64,000 nucleotides of DNA from an uncultured Rhodocyclaceae bacterium. Its GTDB lineage: Bacteria > Pseudomonadota > Gammaproteobacteria > Burkholderiales > Rhodocyclaceae. Below are positions 7,538 to 17,161 of the stretch, piece after piece. Made by a program: the position numbers and the translations under genes. The DNA lies in the NCBI GenBank assembly GCA_907163225.1, contig OU015322.1, positions 1,398,501 to 1,462,500 of the forward strand. Direction: 5' to 3'. The stretch's first letter is position 1. The number at the start of each line of letters is the position of its first letter. The notes under the pieces are model-generated. The model was not told the origin of the DNA and ran no database searches. It worked only from the letters and a program-made list of their open reading frames with translations.

Positions 7538-8326
7538 TTGTCAGAAGCAGTCAGCGGCCCGGCCAAGGCACCCGGCACCATTCAGGTCATCGAGCGCATG
7601 ATGTCGCTGCTCGACGCCCTCGCCGCCTCCCCCGAATCTGCCAGTCTGAAACAACTGGCCCAGGCCACCGATCTCCATCCGTCGACAGCGCATCGCATTC
7701 TGGCCGCCATGAGCGCCGCCCGCTTTGTCGAACGGCAGGATGCCGGCACCTACCGCCTCGGCATTCGCCTGCTTGAACTCGGCGGCATCGTCAAATCGCG
7801 CATCAACATGCGCGAAGTCGCCCTGCCCTTCATGCAGGAACTACACGAAAAAATCGGCGAAGCGATCAACCTCGGCGCCCGTCACGACGACGAAATCGTT
7901 TATCTCGAACGCACCTCGTCAGGCCGCGCCCTGGTTCGTGTCGTATATTTGGTTGGCGGTCGCGCCCCCCTGCACCTGACGTCGCTGGGCAAACTTTTCC
8001 TGGCCGCCGAAAGCCCGCAGAAAGTCCGCGATTACGCCAAGCGCACCGGCCTGCCCGGCAAGACACCGCACTCGCTGACCACCCTCGTCGCACTCGAAAA
8101 AGAACTCGACAAGGTGCGCCGCCATGGCATCGCCTACGACGACGAAGAAGCCGAAATGGGCCTCAAGTGCGTTGCAGCGCCCATCCACGACGACGAAGGC
8201 AACGTCGTTGCCGCGCTTTCCGTCTCCGCCCCTGCCGACCGCCACGACCCGGACTGGGCTCGGCAGGTCAAGCTGGCGGCCGATGCCGTTTCGCAAACAC
8301 TAGGCCACATTTCCCCAAAAAAATAA
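7538..8326 (+). CDS. IclR-family transcriptional regulator
   Basis: 262 residues. A winged helix-turn-helix (about residues 18-80, LKQLAQATDLHPSTAHRILAAMSAARFVER) is followed by the IclR effector-binding domain (GEAINLGARHDDEIVYLERTSS, HLTSLGKLFLA, YDDEEAEMGLKCVAAPI, AALSVSAP). The start is TTG at 7538, supported by an AAAGGA ribosome site 7 bases upstream. It probably controls the divergent lut operon in response to lactate or another hydroxyacid; the link is by position only. Confidence 0.87.
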   Translation: MSEAVSGPAKAPGTIQVIERMMSLLDALAASPESASLKQLAQATDLHPSTAHRILAAMSAARFVERQDAGTYRLGIRLLELGGIVKSRINMREVALPFMQELHEKIGEAINLGARHDDEIVYLERTSSGRALVRVVYLVGGRAPLHLTSLGKLFLAAESPQKVRDYAKRTGLPGKTPHSLTTLVALEKELDKVRRHGIAYDDEEAEMGLKCVAAPIHDDEGNVVAALSVSAPADRHDPDWARQVKLAADAVSQTLGHISPKK

Positions 8327-8346
8327 AGGCCGCATCAGCGGCCTTT
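8325..8346 (+). terminator. hairpin downstream of the IclR gene, possible intrinsic terminator
   Basis: AAAGGCCG-CATCAG-CGGCCTTT is a perfect 8-bp stem immediately after the stop codon. It ends in TTT only, so it is a weak terminator, and could serve both the iclR gene and the convergent peptidase gene. Confidence 0.65.
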
Positions 8347-8365
8347 GGCGATGGCGGTCAGACGA

Positions 8366-9568
8366 TCAGACCGGCCGGCGCTCCGATACCAGGCCAGCAC
8401 TTTCCATCCAGCGCTTGATCCGGTTCGCATCGCCAACACGGGTCATCTTCCCCGTCGAGTCGAGCAATACGATAACCACCGGTTTGTCGGCCACACGCGC
8501 CTGCATCACCAGGCAACGCCCAGCCTCTGAAATATAGCCCGTCTTGGAAACACCAATTTCCCAGTTTTCGCTGCGCACCAGCGCATTGGTGTTGTGGAAA
8601 TCGCGGATATGTCCGTTCAACTCAACCTTGGCTTCGGCCGTCGTCGAATAGCTGCGAATTTCCGGGTAGCGCGCCGCGGCAGCGACCATACGAGCCAGGT
8701 CATGGGCGGTCGAGACGTTGTTGCTGGAAAGGCCCGTCGGCTCCTCGAAGCGCGAGGTGTACATGCCTAAAGCATGCGCCTTCTTGTTCATAGCCAGAAC
8801 GAATGCCCGCATTCCGCCCGGGTAATGCCGCCCCAATGCATGTGCTGCGCGGTTTTCGGAAGACATCAGCGCCAGCAACATAGCCGCCTCGCGCGTCATC
8901 GTCGTTCCCACCGGCAGGCGGGAACGCGTTCCCTTCAAGCCGTCGACGTCTTCATCTCCGATGGCAATAACTTCCTGCAAATCGAGCTTGGCATCAAGGA
9001 CAACCATAGCAGTCATCAGCTTGGAAATGGAGGCAATCGGAACCACCATGTCCGGCTGCTTTTCCAGCATCACATGGCCATTGCTTTGATCGATAACCAG
9101 CGCCGAAGCTGAGTACAGCGCCAACCGGCTAGGGTCCACATCGGCCATGGCGACATGACGAACCGGCTTTCTGGACGCTTCTGCGGTCAGGTGGGTTTTG
9201 TGAGCAGTGTGCGCAGCGGCCGTTTTGGTGGCCTTGCCATGCTTGGCCATTTTCCCATGCTGTTTCGCAGGGGCGGCTACAGATTTGGTCGCTTTGCCCA
9301 TGGCAGCGGATTTCGTTGCCTTGGTGCTTGATTTGGTGTTTGCGGCAACTTTTGTTGCCTTAGCCTTTGTTGCCGCTTTGGGATTCGATTTCGAACCGTG
9401 CTTTTCTGCCGCCTTGGCGACAACGGGCGCCTTTTTATCGGCTTTCGCATGGCCTTTTTTGACCGAATGCTGCTCGGCCTTCTTCGCCGGCGCTGCCGAT
9501 AGCGGCGCCTGGGCGCCGAGGCCCAGCAACGCTGCAACCAGCAGGGCTACTTTAAATTTATGCTTCAT
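8366..9568 (-). CDS. pbpG: D-alanyl-D-alanine endopeptidase, PBP7/PbpG type, with a long basic linker
   Basis: 400 residues. A signal peptide (KVALLVAALLGLGAQAPLSAA) is followed by an approximately 110-residue Lys/Ala/Thr/His-rich segment with almost no other residue types. The S11 peptidase domain then runs from about residue 145. Its catalytic motifs are SxxK in PIASISKLM (about residue 180), SxN in LMSSENRA (about 234) and KTG in VSKTGYI (about 341). It acts in the periplasm, cutting peptidoglycan cross-bridges. The basic linker is longer than in typical PBP7 and could bind the polyanionic wall; it also contains tandem KATK-like repeats. Confidence 0.88.
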   Translation of the reverse strand: MKHKFKVALLVAALLGLGAQAPLSAAPAKKAEQHSVKKGHAKADKKAPVVAKAAEKHGSKSNPKAATKAKATKVAANTKSSTKATKSAAMGKATKSVAAPAKQHGKMAKHGKATKTAAAHTAHKTHLTAEASRKPVRHVAMADVDPSRLALYSASALVIDQSNGHVMLEKQPDMVVPIASISKLMTAMVVLDAKLDLQEVIAIGDEDVDGLKGTRSRLPVGTTMTREAAMLLALMSSENRAAHALGRHYPGGMRAFVLAMNKKAHALGMYTSRFEEPTGLSSNNVSTAHDLARMVAAAARYPEIRSYSTTAEAKVELNGHIRDFHNTNALVRSENWEIGVSKTGYISEAGRCLVMQARVADKPVVIVLLDSTGKMTRVGDANRIKRWMESAGLVSERRPV

Positions 9569-9672
9569 TCACTATCTCCTGCCAACGTCAGCGCAATTTT
9601 ACCGGAGTTTAGCAGGAGATCTGGAAATATCAATAAAAATATGTAGATACAACAATAACTTAAAGCCGGTAG

Positions 9673-11952
9673 TTATACGGCATCAACCACCGTGAGTGCG
9701 GTCATATTGACGATCCGACGCACTGTCGCGGTCGGGGTCAGGATGTTAACCGGCTTGGCAGCCCCCAGAAGGATTGGACCAATGGTCAGGTTGTCACCCG
9801 CCGCAACCTTGAGCAGGTTGAACGAGATGTTGGCTGCGTCCAGCGTCGGCATGACCAGCAGGTTGGCCTGACCCTTGAGGCGGGAGTTCGGGAAGGCACT
9901 TTGGCGAATGCGTTCGTCGAGCGCCGCGTCACCGTGCATTTCCCCCTCTACTTCGAGATCCGGCGCCCGCTGGCTGAGAATGGCCAACACTTCGCGCATC
10001 TTTAGCGAGGTCGGCGTATCTTCCGTGCCGAAGGTTGAGTGCGACAGCAGCGCCACCTTGGGCTGAATACCGAAATTGCGGATTTCTTCGGCCGCCAGCA
10101 AAGCCATATCGGCCAGTTGACCGGCTGTCGGATTGTAATTGACGTAGGTGTCGCCAATGAACACGGTGCGCCCCGGCAGCATCAGCAGGTTCATCGCGTA
10201 GTACCGATCCAGGTCGCCGCGGGTGCCGATGACGCTCTGAACATAGTCGCGATGGGTCTCATGGCGACCGAAGGTGCCGCAAATGAGGCCGTCGGCATAG
10301 CCAAGACGAACCATCAGCGCACCATACAGGGTGGCCCGGCGACGCACTTCGCGGCGGGCGTAATCGGGCGAGACGCCTTTGCGCTCCATGAGTCCGTGAT
10401 AGGTAGTCGAGAACTCTTCAAAGTGCTGATCGAAAAACTCGCAGTTGTCCGCGTGGACGACCTCGAAGTCCTCCCCTTCGCGGATACGCAGGCCAGCAGC
10501 CTCGATACGGCGACTAATTTCGCTGGTCCGACCGATGAGGACGGGCCGGGCAATGCCTTCATCACGAATAACCTGAACTGCCCGCAGCACACGCTCGTCT
10601 TCACCTTCGGCAAAGACGATGCGCTTGGGCGCCATCTTGGCCTGCGAAAAGACCGGTTTCATGATCATGCCGGAGTGGTAGACGAATTCGTTGAGGCCCT
10701 GGAGGTAGGCATCCCAGTCCTTGATCGGCCGGGTGGCGACGCCGGAGTCCATGCCGGCTTTGGCGACAGCCGGGGCGATCTTGACGATCAGGCGCGGATC
10801 GAACGGATTCGGGATCAGGTATTCCGGGCCGAAGCTGGCAACTTTTTCACCGTAGGCGCGGGCGGCGACTTCCGACTGTTCGGCGCGAGCAAGTTCGGCG
10901 ATGGCCTTGACGGCAGCCATCTTCATCTCTTCGGTGATGGTGGTCGCGCCGACATCAAGGGCGCCCCGGAAGATGAAGGGGAAGCAGAGGACGTTGTTGA
11001 CCTGGTTCGGGTAGTCCGAGCGGCCGGTACAGATGATGGCGTCGTTGCGGACGCTCTTGACCAGTTCCGGGGTGATTTCCGGGGTCGGGTTGGCCAGCGC
11101 CATGATCAGCGGGTTGGCGGCCATCTTGGCGACCATTTCCGGCTTGAGGACACCACCGGCGGAGAGGCCGAGGAAGACATCGGCGTCGGCGATGACTTCA
11201 CCGAGAGTACGGGCGTCGGTGACTTTGGAATATCGGGCCTTGATTTCGTCCATTTCTTCGACCCGGCCTTCGTAGACCAGGCCTTTGATGTCGGTGACCC
11301 AGATGTTGGCGGGCGGGGCGCCGAGCATGACCAGCAGGTCGAGACAGGCGAGTGCGGCGGCACCAGCGCCGGAGGTGACGATTTTTACGGTCGACAGGTC
11401 TTTGCCGATCAAATGCAAACCGTTCAGGACGGCGGCGCCGACGACGATGGCGGTGCCGTGCTGGTCGTCATGGAAGACGGGGATCTTCATCCGTTCGCGC
11501 AGCTTCTTTTCGATGTAGAAGCACTCGGGGGCTTTGATGTCTTCGAGGTTGATGCCGCCGAAGGTGGGTTCGAGCGAGGCGATGGTGTCGATCAGTTTGT
11601 CGGGGTCACGTTCTTCGATTTCGATGTCGAAGACGTCGATGTTGGCAAATTTCTTGAAGAGGACGCCTTTACCTTCCATGACCGGTTTGGCGGCGAGCGG
11701 GCCGATGGCGCCGAGGCCGAGAACGGCGGTGCCGTTGGTGATGACGCCGACCAGGTTGGCACGCGCTGTAAGGGTGCTGGCTTCACGTGGATCGGCGACG
11801 ATTTCTTCACAGGCGAAGGCAACGCCCGGCGAGTAGGCCAGTGACAGGTCGTACTGGTTGGTCAGCTGCTTGATCGGGGTGACCGCAATTTTGCCCGGCT
11901 TGGGCTCGCGGTGATAGTAGAGCGCTGCTTCACGTAGTTTCCGAGAATCCAT
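9673..11952 (-). CDS. maeB: NADP-dependent malic enzyme with C-terminal phosphotransacetylase-like domain
   Basis: 759 residues, the usual length of the MaeB hybrid. Residues 1-430 hold the malic enzyme: [70 protein letters not shown] and ALANPTPEI. From about residue 440 a phosphotransacetylase-like domain follows ([56 protein letters not shown]). It decarboxylates malate to pyruvate; the PTA-like domain usually regulates it through acetyl-CoA. The start at 11952 follows GGAGAC by 4 bases. It is divergent from pckG, placing two gluconeogenic/anaplerotic enzymes side by side. Confidence 0.93.
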   Translation of the reverse strand: MDSRKLREAALYYHREPKPGKIAVTPIKQLTNQYDLSLAYSPGVAFACEEIVADPREASTLTARANLVGVITNGTAVLGLGAIGPLAAKPVMEGKGVLFKKFANIDVFDIEIEERDPDKLIDTIASLEPTFGGINLEDIKAPECFYIEKKLRERMKIPVFHDDQHGTAIVVGAAVLNGLHLIGKDLSTVKIVTSGAGAAALACLDLLVMLGAPPANIWVTDIKGLVYEGRVEEMDEIKARYSKVTDARTLGEVIADADVFLGLSAGGVLKPEMVAKMAANPLIMALANPTPEITPELVKSVRNDAIICTGRSDYPNQVNNVLCFPFIFRGALDVGATTITEEMKMAAVKAIAELARAEQSEVAARAYGEKVASFGPEYLIPNPFDPRLIVKIAPAVAKAGMDSGVATRPIKDWDAYLQGLNEFVYHSGMIMKPVFSQAKMAPKRIVFAEGEDERVLRAVQVIRDEGIARPVLIGRTSEISRRIEAAGLRIREGEDFEVVHADNCEFFDQHFEEFSTTYHGLMERKGVSPDYARREVRRRATLYGALMVRLGYADGLICGTFGRHETHRDYVQSVIGTRGDLDRYYAMNLLMLPGRTVFIGDTYVNYNPTAGQLADMALLAAEEIRNFGIQPKVALLSHSTFGTEDTPTSLKMREVLAILSQRAPDLEVEGEMHGDAALDERIRQSAFPNSRLKGQANLLVMPTLDAANISFNLLKVAAGDNLTIGPILLGAAKPVNILTPTATVRRIVNMTALTVVDAV

Positions 11953-12197
11953 GTTTGTCTCCATTTTGTATCGTGAAATACGATTTCGAATTGCGGAATA
12001 TCCTATCACGCTTTTTCAGCCATTTCACCCGTGGAAAACACTTAGTCACCCCGAGTCAAGTGGATGTTTACCCTAATTTCATGCATAATTACGGGCTTCC
12101 CAGCCGACGGCTTCAGCGCCGCTCGAAGTCTTGGCAGCAGCTCCCGGCGACTGGCGTGAAAACTAACTATTTCAGTAACTTAGAGAGAGACACCGCC

Positions 12198-14042
12198 ATG
12201 ACCGCACCGCTGAATGCACCTGACTACGTCAAACACGAAGGTTTGAAGAAATGGGTCGCCGAGATCGCCGCACTGACCCAGCCTGACCGTATCCACTGGG
12301 CCGATGGCTCGCAGGAAGAGTATGACCGCCTGTGTGCCGAAATGGTAGAGGCCGGCACGCTGATCAAGCTCAACGAAGCCAAGCGCCCGAACTCATTCCT
12401 TGCCTTCTCCGACCCTTCCGACGTGGCGCGTGTCGAAGACCGCACCTACATCTGCTCCGAGAACAAGGAAGACGCCGGCCCGACCAATAACTGGGAAGCG
12501 CCGGCCAAGATGCGCGAAACCATGAATGGCATCTTCAAGGGCTGCATGAAGGGCCGTACGATGTACGTGATCCCGTTCAGCATGGGCCCGCTTGGATCGC
12601 CGATCGCCCACATCGGTTTCGAAATCACCGACTCCGCCTACGTCGTCGTCAACATGCGCACGATGACCCGCATGGGCAAGGCCGTCTTCGACGTCCTGGG
12701 CACCAACGGCGAGTTCGTGCCCTGTATCCACACCGTCGGCGCCCCGCTCAAACCGGGCCAGCAGGATGCCAAGTGGCCTTGCAACCCGACCGTCAAGTAC
12801 ATCGTTCACTACCCGGAAACCCGTGAAATCTGGTCCTACGGTTCCGGCTACGGCGGCAACGCCCTGCTCGGCAAGAAGTGCTTCGCGCTGCGTATCGCCT
12901 CCAACATGGCGCGCGACCAGGGCTGGCTGGCTGAGCACATGCTCATCCTCGGCGTCGAATCGCCGGAAGGTGAAAAGTCCTACGTCGCTGCTGCCTTCCC
13001 GTCGGCTTGCGGCAAGACCAACTTTGCCATGCTGATCCCGCCGAAGACCCTCGACGGCTGGAAGATCACCACCATCGGCGACGACATCGCCTGGATCAAG
13101 CCGCGTGTCGACAAGGACGGCGTCACCCGCTTCTACGCCATCAACCCGGAAGCCGGCTTCTTCGGCGTCGCTCCGGGCACCTCGGAAAAGACCAACTTCA
13201 ACGCGCTGGCCACGTTGAAGGAAAACATCATCTTCACCAACGTCGCGCTGACCGACGACGGCGACGTGTGGTGGGAAGGCCTGACCAAGCAGGCGCCGGA
13301 TCACCTGATCGACTGGCAGGGTAACGACTGGACGCCGGAAGACGGCAAGGCAGGCAAGAAGGCCGCCCATGCCAACTCCCGCTTCACCGCCCCGGCCAAC
13401 CAGTGCCCGTCTGTCGACAGCGCCTGGGAAGATCCGGCTGGCGTGCCGATTTCCGCCTTCATCTTCGGCGGCCGTCGCGCTACCACCGTGCCGCTGGTGT
13501 ACGAAGCCTTCAACTGGAACTACGGCGTCTATATGGCTGCCACCCTCGGTTCTGAAACCACTGCCGCCGCTTTCGGCCAGCAGGGTGTCGTCCGTCGCGA
13601 CCCGTTCGCCATGCTGCCGTTCTGCGGCTACCACATGGGCGACTACTTCAATCACTGGTTGAAGATGGGCAAGACCGTCGATGCAGCCCCGAAGATCTTC
13701 TGCGTGAACTGGTTCCGCATGAACGAAAAAGGCGAATTCATGTGGCCGGGCTTCGGCGACAACATGCGCGTTCTGAAGTGGATCGTTCAGCGTTGCAAGG
13801 GCAAGGTTGCCGCCAAGGAAACCGCGCTGGGCTGGATGCCGCAGTTCGAGGACATCGACTGGACCGGCCTGGACATCACCAAGGCCGACTTCAACAGCCT
13901 GACCAACATCGATGCCGATGCGTGGAAATCAGAACTGGCCGGCCACAAGGAGTGGTTCGACAAGATGGGCGAAAAGCTGCCGCGTGAATTCACGCTGAAG
14001 CGCGAGCTGTTCGAGATGTCTCTGTTCAAGAGCGCAGCCTGA
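12198..14042 (+). CDS. pckG: phosphoenolpyruvate carboxykinase (GTP)
   Basis: 614 residues, normal for the GTP family. The substrate loop is [17 protein letters not shown]. The P-loop is [13 protein letters not shown] (about residues 266-278), preceded by the active-site [18 protein letters not shown]. The metal-binding IGDDIAW and the guanine-binding [17 protein letters not shown] region are present. It converts oxaloacetate to PEP using GTP. The ATG at 12198 is preceded by AGAGAGAC; longer open frame upstream has no family similarity. The 245-bp gap to maeB must hold both promoters; I could not fix the elements. Confidence 0.96.
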   Translation: MTAPLNAPDYVKHEGLKKWVAEIAALTQPDRIHWADGSQEEYDRLCAEMVEAGTLIKLNEAKRPNSFLAFSDPSDVARVEDRTYICSENKEDAGPTNNWEAPAKMRETMNGIFKGCMKGRTMYVIPFSMGPLGSPIAHIGFEITDSAYVVVNMRTMTRMGKAVFDVLGTNGEFVPCIHTVGAPLKPGQQDAKWPCNPTVKYIVHYPETREIWSYGSGYGGNALLGKKCFALRIASNMARDQGWLAEHMLILGVESPEGEKSYVAAAFPSACGKTNFAMLIPPKTLDGWKITTIGDDIAWIKPRVDKDGVTRFYAINPEAGFFGVAPGTSEKTNFNALATLKENIIFTNVALTDDGDVWWEGLTKQAPDHLIDWQGNDWTPEDGKAGKKAAHANSRFTAPANQCPSVDSAWEDPAGVPISAFIFGGRRATTVPLVYEAFNWNYGVYMAATLGSETTAAAFGQQGVVRRDPFAMLPFCGYHMGDYFNHWLKMGKTVDAAPKIFCVNWFRMNEKGEFMWPGFGDNMRVLKWIVQRCKGKVAAKETALGWMPQFEDIDWTGLDITKADFNSLTNIDADAWKSELAGHKEWFDKMGEKLPREFTLKRELFEMSLFKSAA

Positions 14043-14060
14043 TTTAAGTTTCCGCTTTGA

Positions 14061-14099
14061 AAAACGGCCACCGCGGTTAGCCAACCCGGTGGCCGTTTT
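14061..14099 (+). terminator. intrinsic terminator after pckG
   Basis: AAAACGGCCACCG and CGGTGGCCGTTTT form a perfect 13-bp stem with a 13-base loop and the run TTTTGTTTT. It ends 15 bp before the aminotransferase start, so that gene may depend on read-through or a promoter overlapping the hairpin. Confidence 0.9.
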
Positions 14100-14114
14100 G
14101 TTTTGGAGAACCGC

Positions 14115-15308
14115 ATGTACCGCCCAGCCCAACGCCTTGCCGACATAGAGCCATTCCACGTCGTCGAACTGCTGACCCGTGCCCGGCAGCTTGAAGCCGA
14201 GGGCCGCGACATCATTCACATGGAAGTCGGCGAGCCGGATTTCCCGACACCTGAGCCGATCACGAATGCTGCGGTCAACGCGATAAAAGGCGGAAAAACG
14301 AAATACACGCAGGCGCTGGGTTTGCCTGAGTTGCGCGAGGCGATCAGCGCCTTCTACCGCGAGCGCTATGGCGTCATCGTGCCGGCCGGGCGGATTGCCA
14401 TCACCAACGGCGCATCTGGCGCGTTGAATCTGGCCTTTGCCTGCCTGGCCGATCCCGGCAGCGAATGGCTGCTGACCGACCCCGGCTATCCGTGCAATCG
14501 TCACATTTTGCGTGCTTTTGACGGTCGACCGCTGAACATCCCGGTTGGCCCCGAGACCAATTTCCAACCGACGCCGGCGCTGCTGCGCCAGCACTGGAAG
14601 CCGAGTACGGCCGGCCTGCTGGTCGCCTCACCCGCCAATCCGACCGGCACGCTGCTGACGCTGGCCGAGATCAAGGCGCTGGCTGAGGTTTGTCGCGAGA
14701 ACAGCGGCCATTTTCTGGTCGACGAGATTTATCACGGGCTGACCTATGCCTCGGCGGAAGCCCCTTTGGGGAACGAATACGACGTCCCTACCGCCTGTGC
14801 GGCCGGCGACGACATCTGGGTGATCAACAGCTTCTCCAAATATTTCCAGATGACAGGCTGGCGCCTGGGCTGGATGGTCATTCCGGATGCCTACGTACGC
14901 GACGTCGAAAAGCTGGCGCAAAATCTCACGCTCTGCCCGTCCACGCCAGCCCAATACGGCGCACTGGCCGCCTTCGAGCCGGAAACCATCGCCATCCTTG
15001 AATCCCGGCGCGCCGAATTCCGGATACGCCGTGACTTTCTCGCCCCGGCGCTCGAACAAATTGGCTTTCGCGTCACCGCAAAACCAGCGGGCGCGTTCTA
15101 CCTTTATTGCGACAGCTCGGCACTGGCTGACGACAGCTTCACGCTGGCCAAGGATTTGCTGGAGAAAACAGGGGTCGCTGCGACGCCGGGGCTCGATTTC
15201 GGCAGCAACGCCCCCGAAAAGCACATCCGCTTCGCCTACACGACCAGCGTTGAGCGGCTAGCTGAAGCAGCGGAACGCCTAAGCCGTTATTTCGGCCGGC
15301 AGCGTTAG
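14115..15308 (+). CDS. PLP-dependent class I/II aminotransferase
   Basis: 397 residues. The PLP lysine is in INSFSKYFQMTGWRLGWM (about residue 243), with the upstream cofactor Asp/Tyr motif DEIYHGLTY and the carboxylate-binding Arg in HIRFAYTTS near the C-terminus. The N-terminal phrase HMEVGEPDFPTPEPI is typical of aspartate/aromatic/alanine aminotransferases of subgroup I. Substrate cannot be set from sequence. GGAGAA lies 5 bases before the ATG at 14115. Its last 30 bp overlap the convergent ampD gene. Confidence 0.88.
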   Translation: MYRPAQRLADIEPFHVVELLTRARQLEAEGRDIIHMEVGEPDFPTPEPITNAAVNAIKGGKTKYTQALGLPELREAISAFYRERYGVIVPAGRIAITNGASGALNLAFACLADPGSEWLLTDPGYPCNRHILRAFDGRPLNIPVGPETNFQPTPALLRQHWKPSTAGLLVASPANPTGTLLTLAEIKALAEVCRENSGHFLVDEIYHGLTYASAEAPLGNEYDVPTACAAGDDIWVINSFSKYFQMTGWRLGWMVIPDAYVRDVEKLAQNLTLCPSTPAQYGALAAFEPETIAILESRRAEFRIRRDFLAPALEQIGFRVTAKPAGAFYLYCDSSALADDSFTLAKDLLEKTGVAATPGLDFGSNAPEKHIRFAYTTSVERLAEAAERLSRYFGRQR

Positions 15309-15845
15309 CCCGGGGTAGCGCGCGCGCAGCGCGGCCCAATCGAAACAGGGCCCGGGGTCAGTCTTGCGTCCGGGCGCAATATGGCAGTGTCCGGCGATGG
15401 CGGTGATTGGGTACTGCGTGCGCAACGCATCCAGCACGCGCCAGAGTGCCGAGTATTGTTCGGCCGTGAACGGCTGCGTATCCGAGCCCTCAAGTTCGAT
15501 GCCCACCGAATAGTCGTTGCAGTTGTCCCGCTCGCACCAGCATGACTGCCCGGCATGCCAGGCCCGCTGACCACAGCCGACGAACTGGATGATCCGACCA
15601 TCTCGTCGGATGTAAAAATGGGCCGAGACCTGCATCTCGAAAATTGTCGAAAAATACGGGTTGACCGTGGGATCCAGCCGATTGAGGAAAAAGTCCTCGA
15701 CCCAGTCGCCGCCAAACTCGTCCGGCGGCAAACTGATGTTGTGGATGACCACCAATGACACCGGATCGCCGGCCGGCCTTTCGCCAAAATTGGGCGAAGG
15801 CAGCCAGCGCACGCCATCCAGCCAACCGTCAGCCTGCCACGACAT
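15279..15845 (-). CDS. ampD: 1,6-anhydro-N-acetylmuramyl-L-alanine amidase AmpD
   Basis: 188 residues with the amidase_2 zinc ligands in LVVIHNISLPP (His), GQRAWHAG and IAGHCHIAPGRKTDPGPCFDW (His and Asp). The stretch SVGIELEGSDTQPFT is diagnostic of AmpD. It is cytoplasmic and recycles anhydromuropeptides. The ATG at 15845 overlaps the stop of pilR by one base or more (TGATG/ATGA arrangement); a GTG one codon earlier is also possible. The 3' end overlaps the convergent aminotransferase gene. Confidence 0.95.
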   Translation of the reverse strand: MSWQADGWLDGVRWLPSPNFGERPAGDPVSLVVIHNISLPPDEFGGDWVEDFFLNRLDPTVNPYFSTIFEMQVSAHFYIRRDGRIIQFVGCGQRAWHAGQSCWCERDNCNDYSVGIELEGSDTQPFTAEQYSALWRVLDALRTQYPITAIAGHCHIAPGRKTDPGPCFDWAALRARYPGLTLPAEITA

Positions 15846-17161
15846 CACTCGATGCCCAGGCGCTCAAGACGGTAGCGCATCGAGCGAAAAGTGACACCCA
15901 GCAAGCGAGCTGCCGCGGTTCGATTGCCCTCGGCTTTTTGCAGGGCTTCGAGAATCGCCTGACGCTCCAGGCGATTGAGGTAGTCATCCAGCGACTCAGC
16001 GCCGCGACCTTGCTCCTCGCCACCCGGCATATCCTCCGGGCCAAGGTGCAGGTCTTCAACTTCGATGCTGTCATCGGCGCAAAGCGCTGTCGCCCGTTCG
16101 AGAATATTCTCCAGTTCGCGGACATTGCCCGGGAATGAATATAACGACAGCGCCTTCACGGCGGCGCTCGACAGCTTGGGCGGCGAATCCCCGAAAACCC
16201 GGCGCAAGATGGCCTCGACCAGCGGCACGATGTCTTCCATGCGCTCGCGCAGAGGCGGCATGCGCAATTCAATGACGTTCAGGCGGTAATACAAGTCCTG
16301 CCGGAACGCGCCCTTGTCGACCAATTCGCGCAGATTTTTGTGAGTGGCGCAGATGATCCGGACATCGACCGGCTCTTCGGCAACACTGCCCACCTTGCGC
16401 ACGCGCTTCTCCTGAATGGCGCGCAGCAACTTGACCTGCATGGCCAGCGGCAGGTCGGCGACTTCATCCAGAAACAGGGTGCCACCGTGGGCTGCGTGGA
16501 AAAAGCCGTCGCGCTCGCTATCTGCGCCGGTGAACGCACCTTTGCGATAGCCAAAAAACTCGCTTTCCATCAGGTTTTCAGGGATTGCACCGCAGTTGAC
16601 CGGGACAAACGTTCCGGCCGCCCGCGCGCTGCGGCTGTGGATAAGGCGCGCCGCCAGTTCCTTGCCGCTACCGGATTCGCCGGAGATATAAATGGGCGCC
16701 TGGCTGCGCGCCAGCTTCTCGATCATCGCCCGCACCTGCTGCATGCTGGGCGAATCACCGAGCAAGGACTGCAGGGGATTTTCGCTATCGGCCGCCCCAC
16801 CGGGCAAACGCAAGGCGGATTTGATCAGGGTTCGCAACTGTTCGAGGCCAACCGGTTTGGACAGATAATCGAAAGCGCCCGCCTTGAGAGCAGCCACCGC
16901 ATTTTCGGCGCTGCCATAGGCCGTAATGACGGCAACCGGGGTCTGGGGATGGTGCTCGGTAATGTAGCGAACAATGTCCAGGCCCTCGCCATCGGGCAGA
17001 CGCATATCGGTCAGGCAAAGCTGAAACTCGTCAGCATCCAGCACGGCGCGCGCTTCGGCAACCGAACCAACGCATTCGGTCGCCAGGCCCATGCGGACCA
17101 GCGTCAGATCGATCAGTTCGCGGATATCGGCCTCGTCATCGATGACGAGCACCCGGCTCAT
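15845..17161 (-). CDS. pilR: sigma-54-dependent response regulator PilR
   Basis: 438 residues. A receiver domain (VLVIDDEADIRELID, phosphoacceptor Asp near residue 53 in CLTDMRLPDGEG, Lys in YLSKPVG) is followed by an AAA+ domain with Walker A GESGSGKE and the sigma-54 contact loop GYRKGAFTGAD. Walker B is GGTLFLDEVADLP. A C-terminal Fis-type helix-turn-helix (NRTAAARLLGVTFRSMRYRL) closes it. In the PilSR system it activates pilin transcription. It is translationally coupled to the downstream ampD and upstream pilS. Confidence 0.93.
   Translation of the reverse strand: MSRVLVIDDEADIRELIDLTLVRMGLATECVGSVAEARAVLDADEFQLCLTDMRLPDGEGLDIVRYITEHHPQTPVAVITAYGSAENAVAALKAGAFDYLSKPVGLEQLRTLIKSALRLPGGAADSENPLQSLLGDSPSMQQVRAMIEKLARSQAPIYISGESGSGKELAARLIHSRSARAAGTFVPVNCGAIPENLMESEFFGYRKGAFTGADSERDGFFHAAHGGTLFLDEVADLPLAMQVKLLRAIQEKRVRKVGSVAEEPVDVRIICATHKNLRELVDKGAFRQDLYYRLNVIELRMPPLRERMEDIVPLVEAILRRVFGDSPPKLSSAAVKALSLYSFPGNVRELENILERATALCADDSIEVEDLHLGPEDMPGGEEQGRGAESLDDYLNRLERQAILEALQKAEGNRTAAARLLGVTFRSMRYRLERLGIE

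Noticed and set aside
10039-11844. Long open frame (601 codons) on the plus strand
   Set aside because: It is antisense to maeB, rich in Gly/Asp/Val repeats typical of reverse-frame GC-rich sequence, and has no domain pattern.
12393-13655. 420-codon frame on the minus strand
   Set aside because: Antisense to pckG; no domain.
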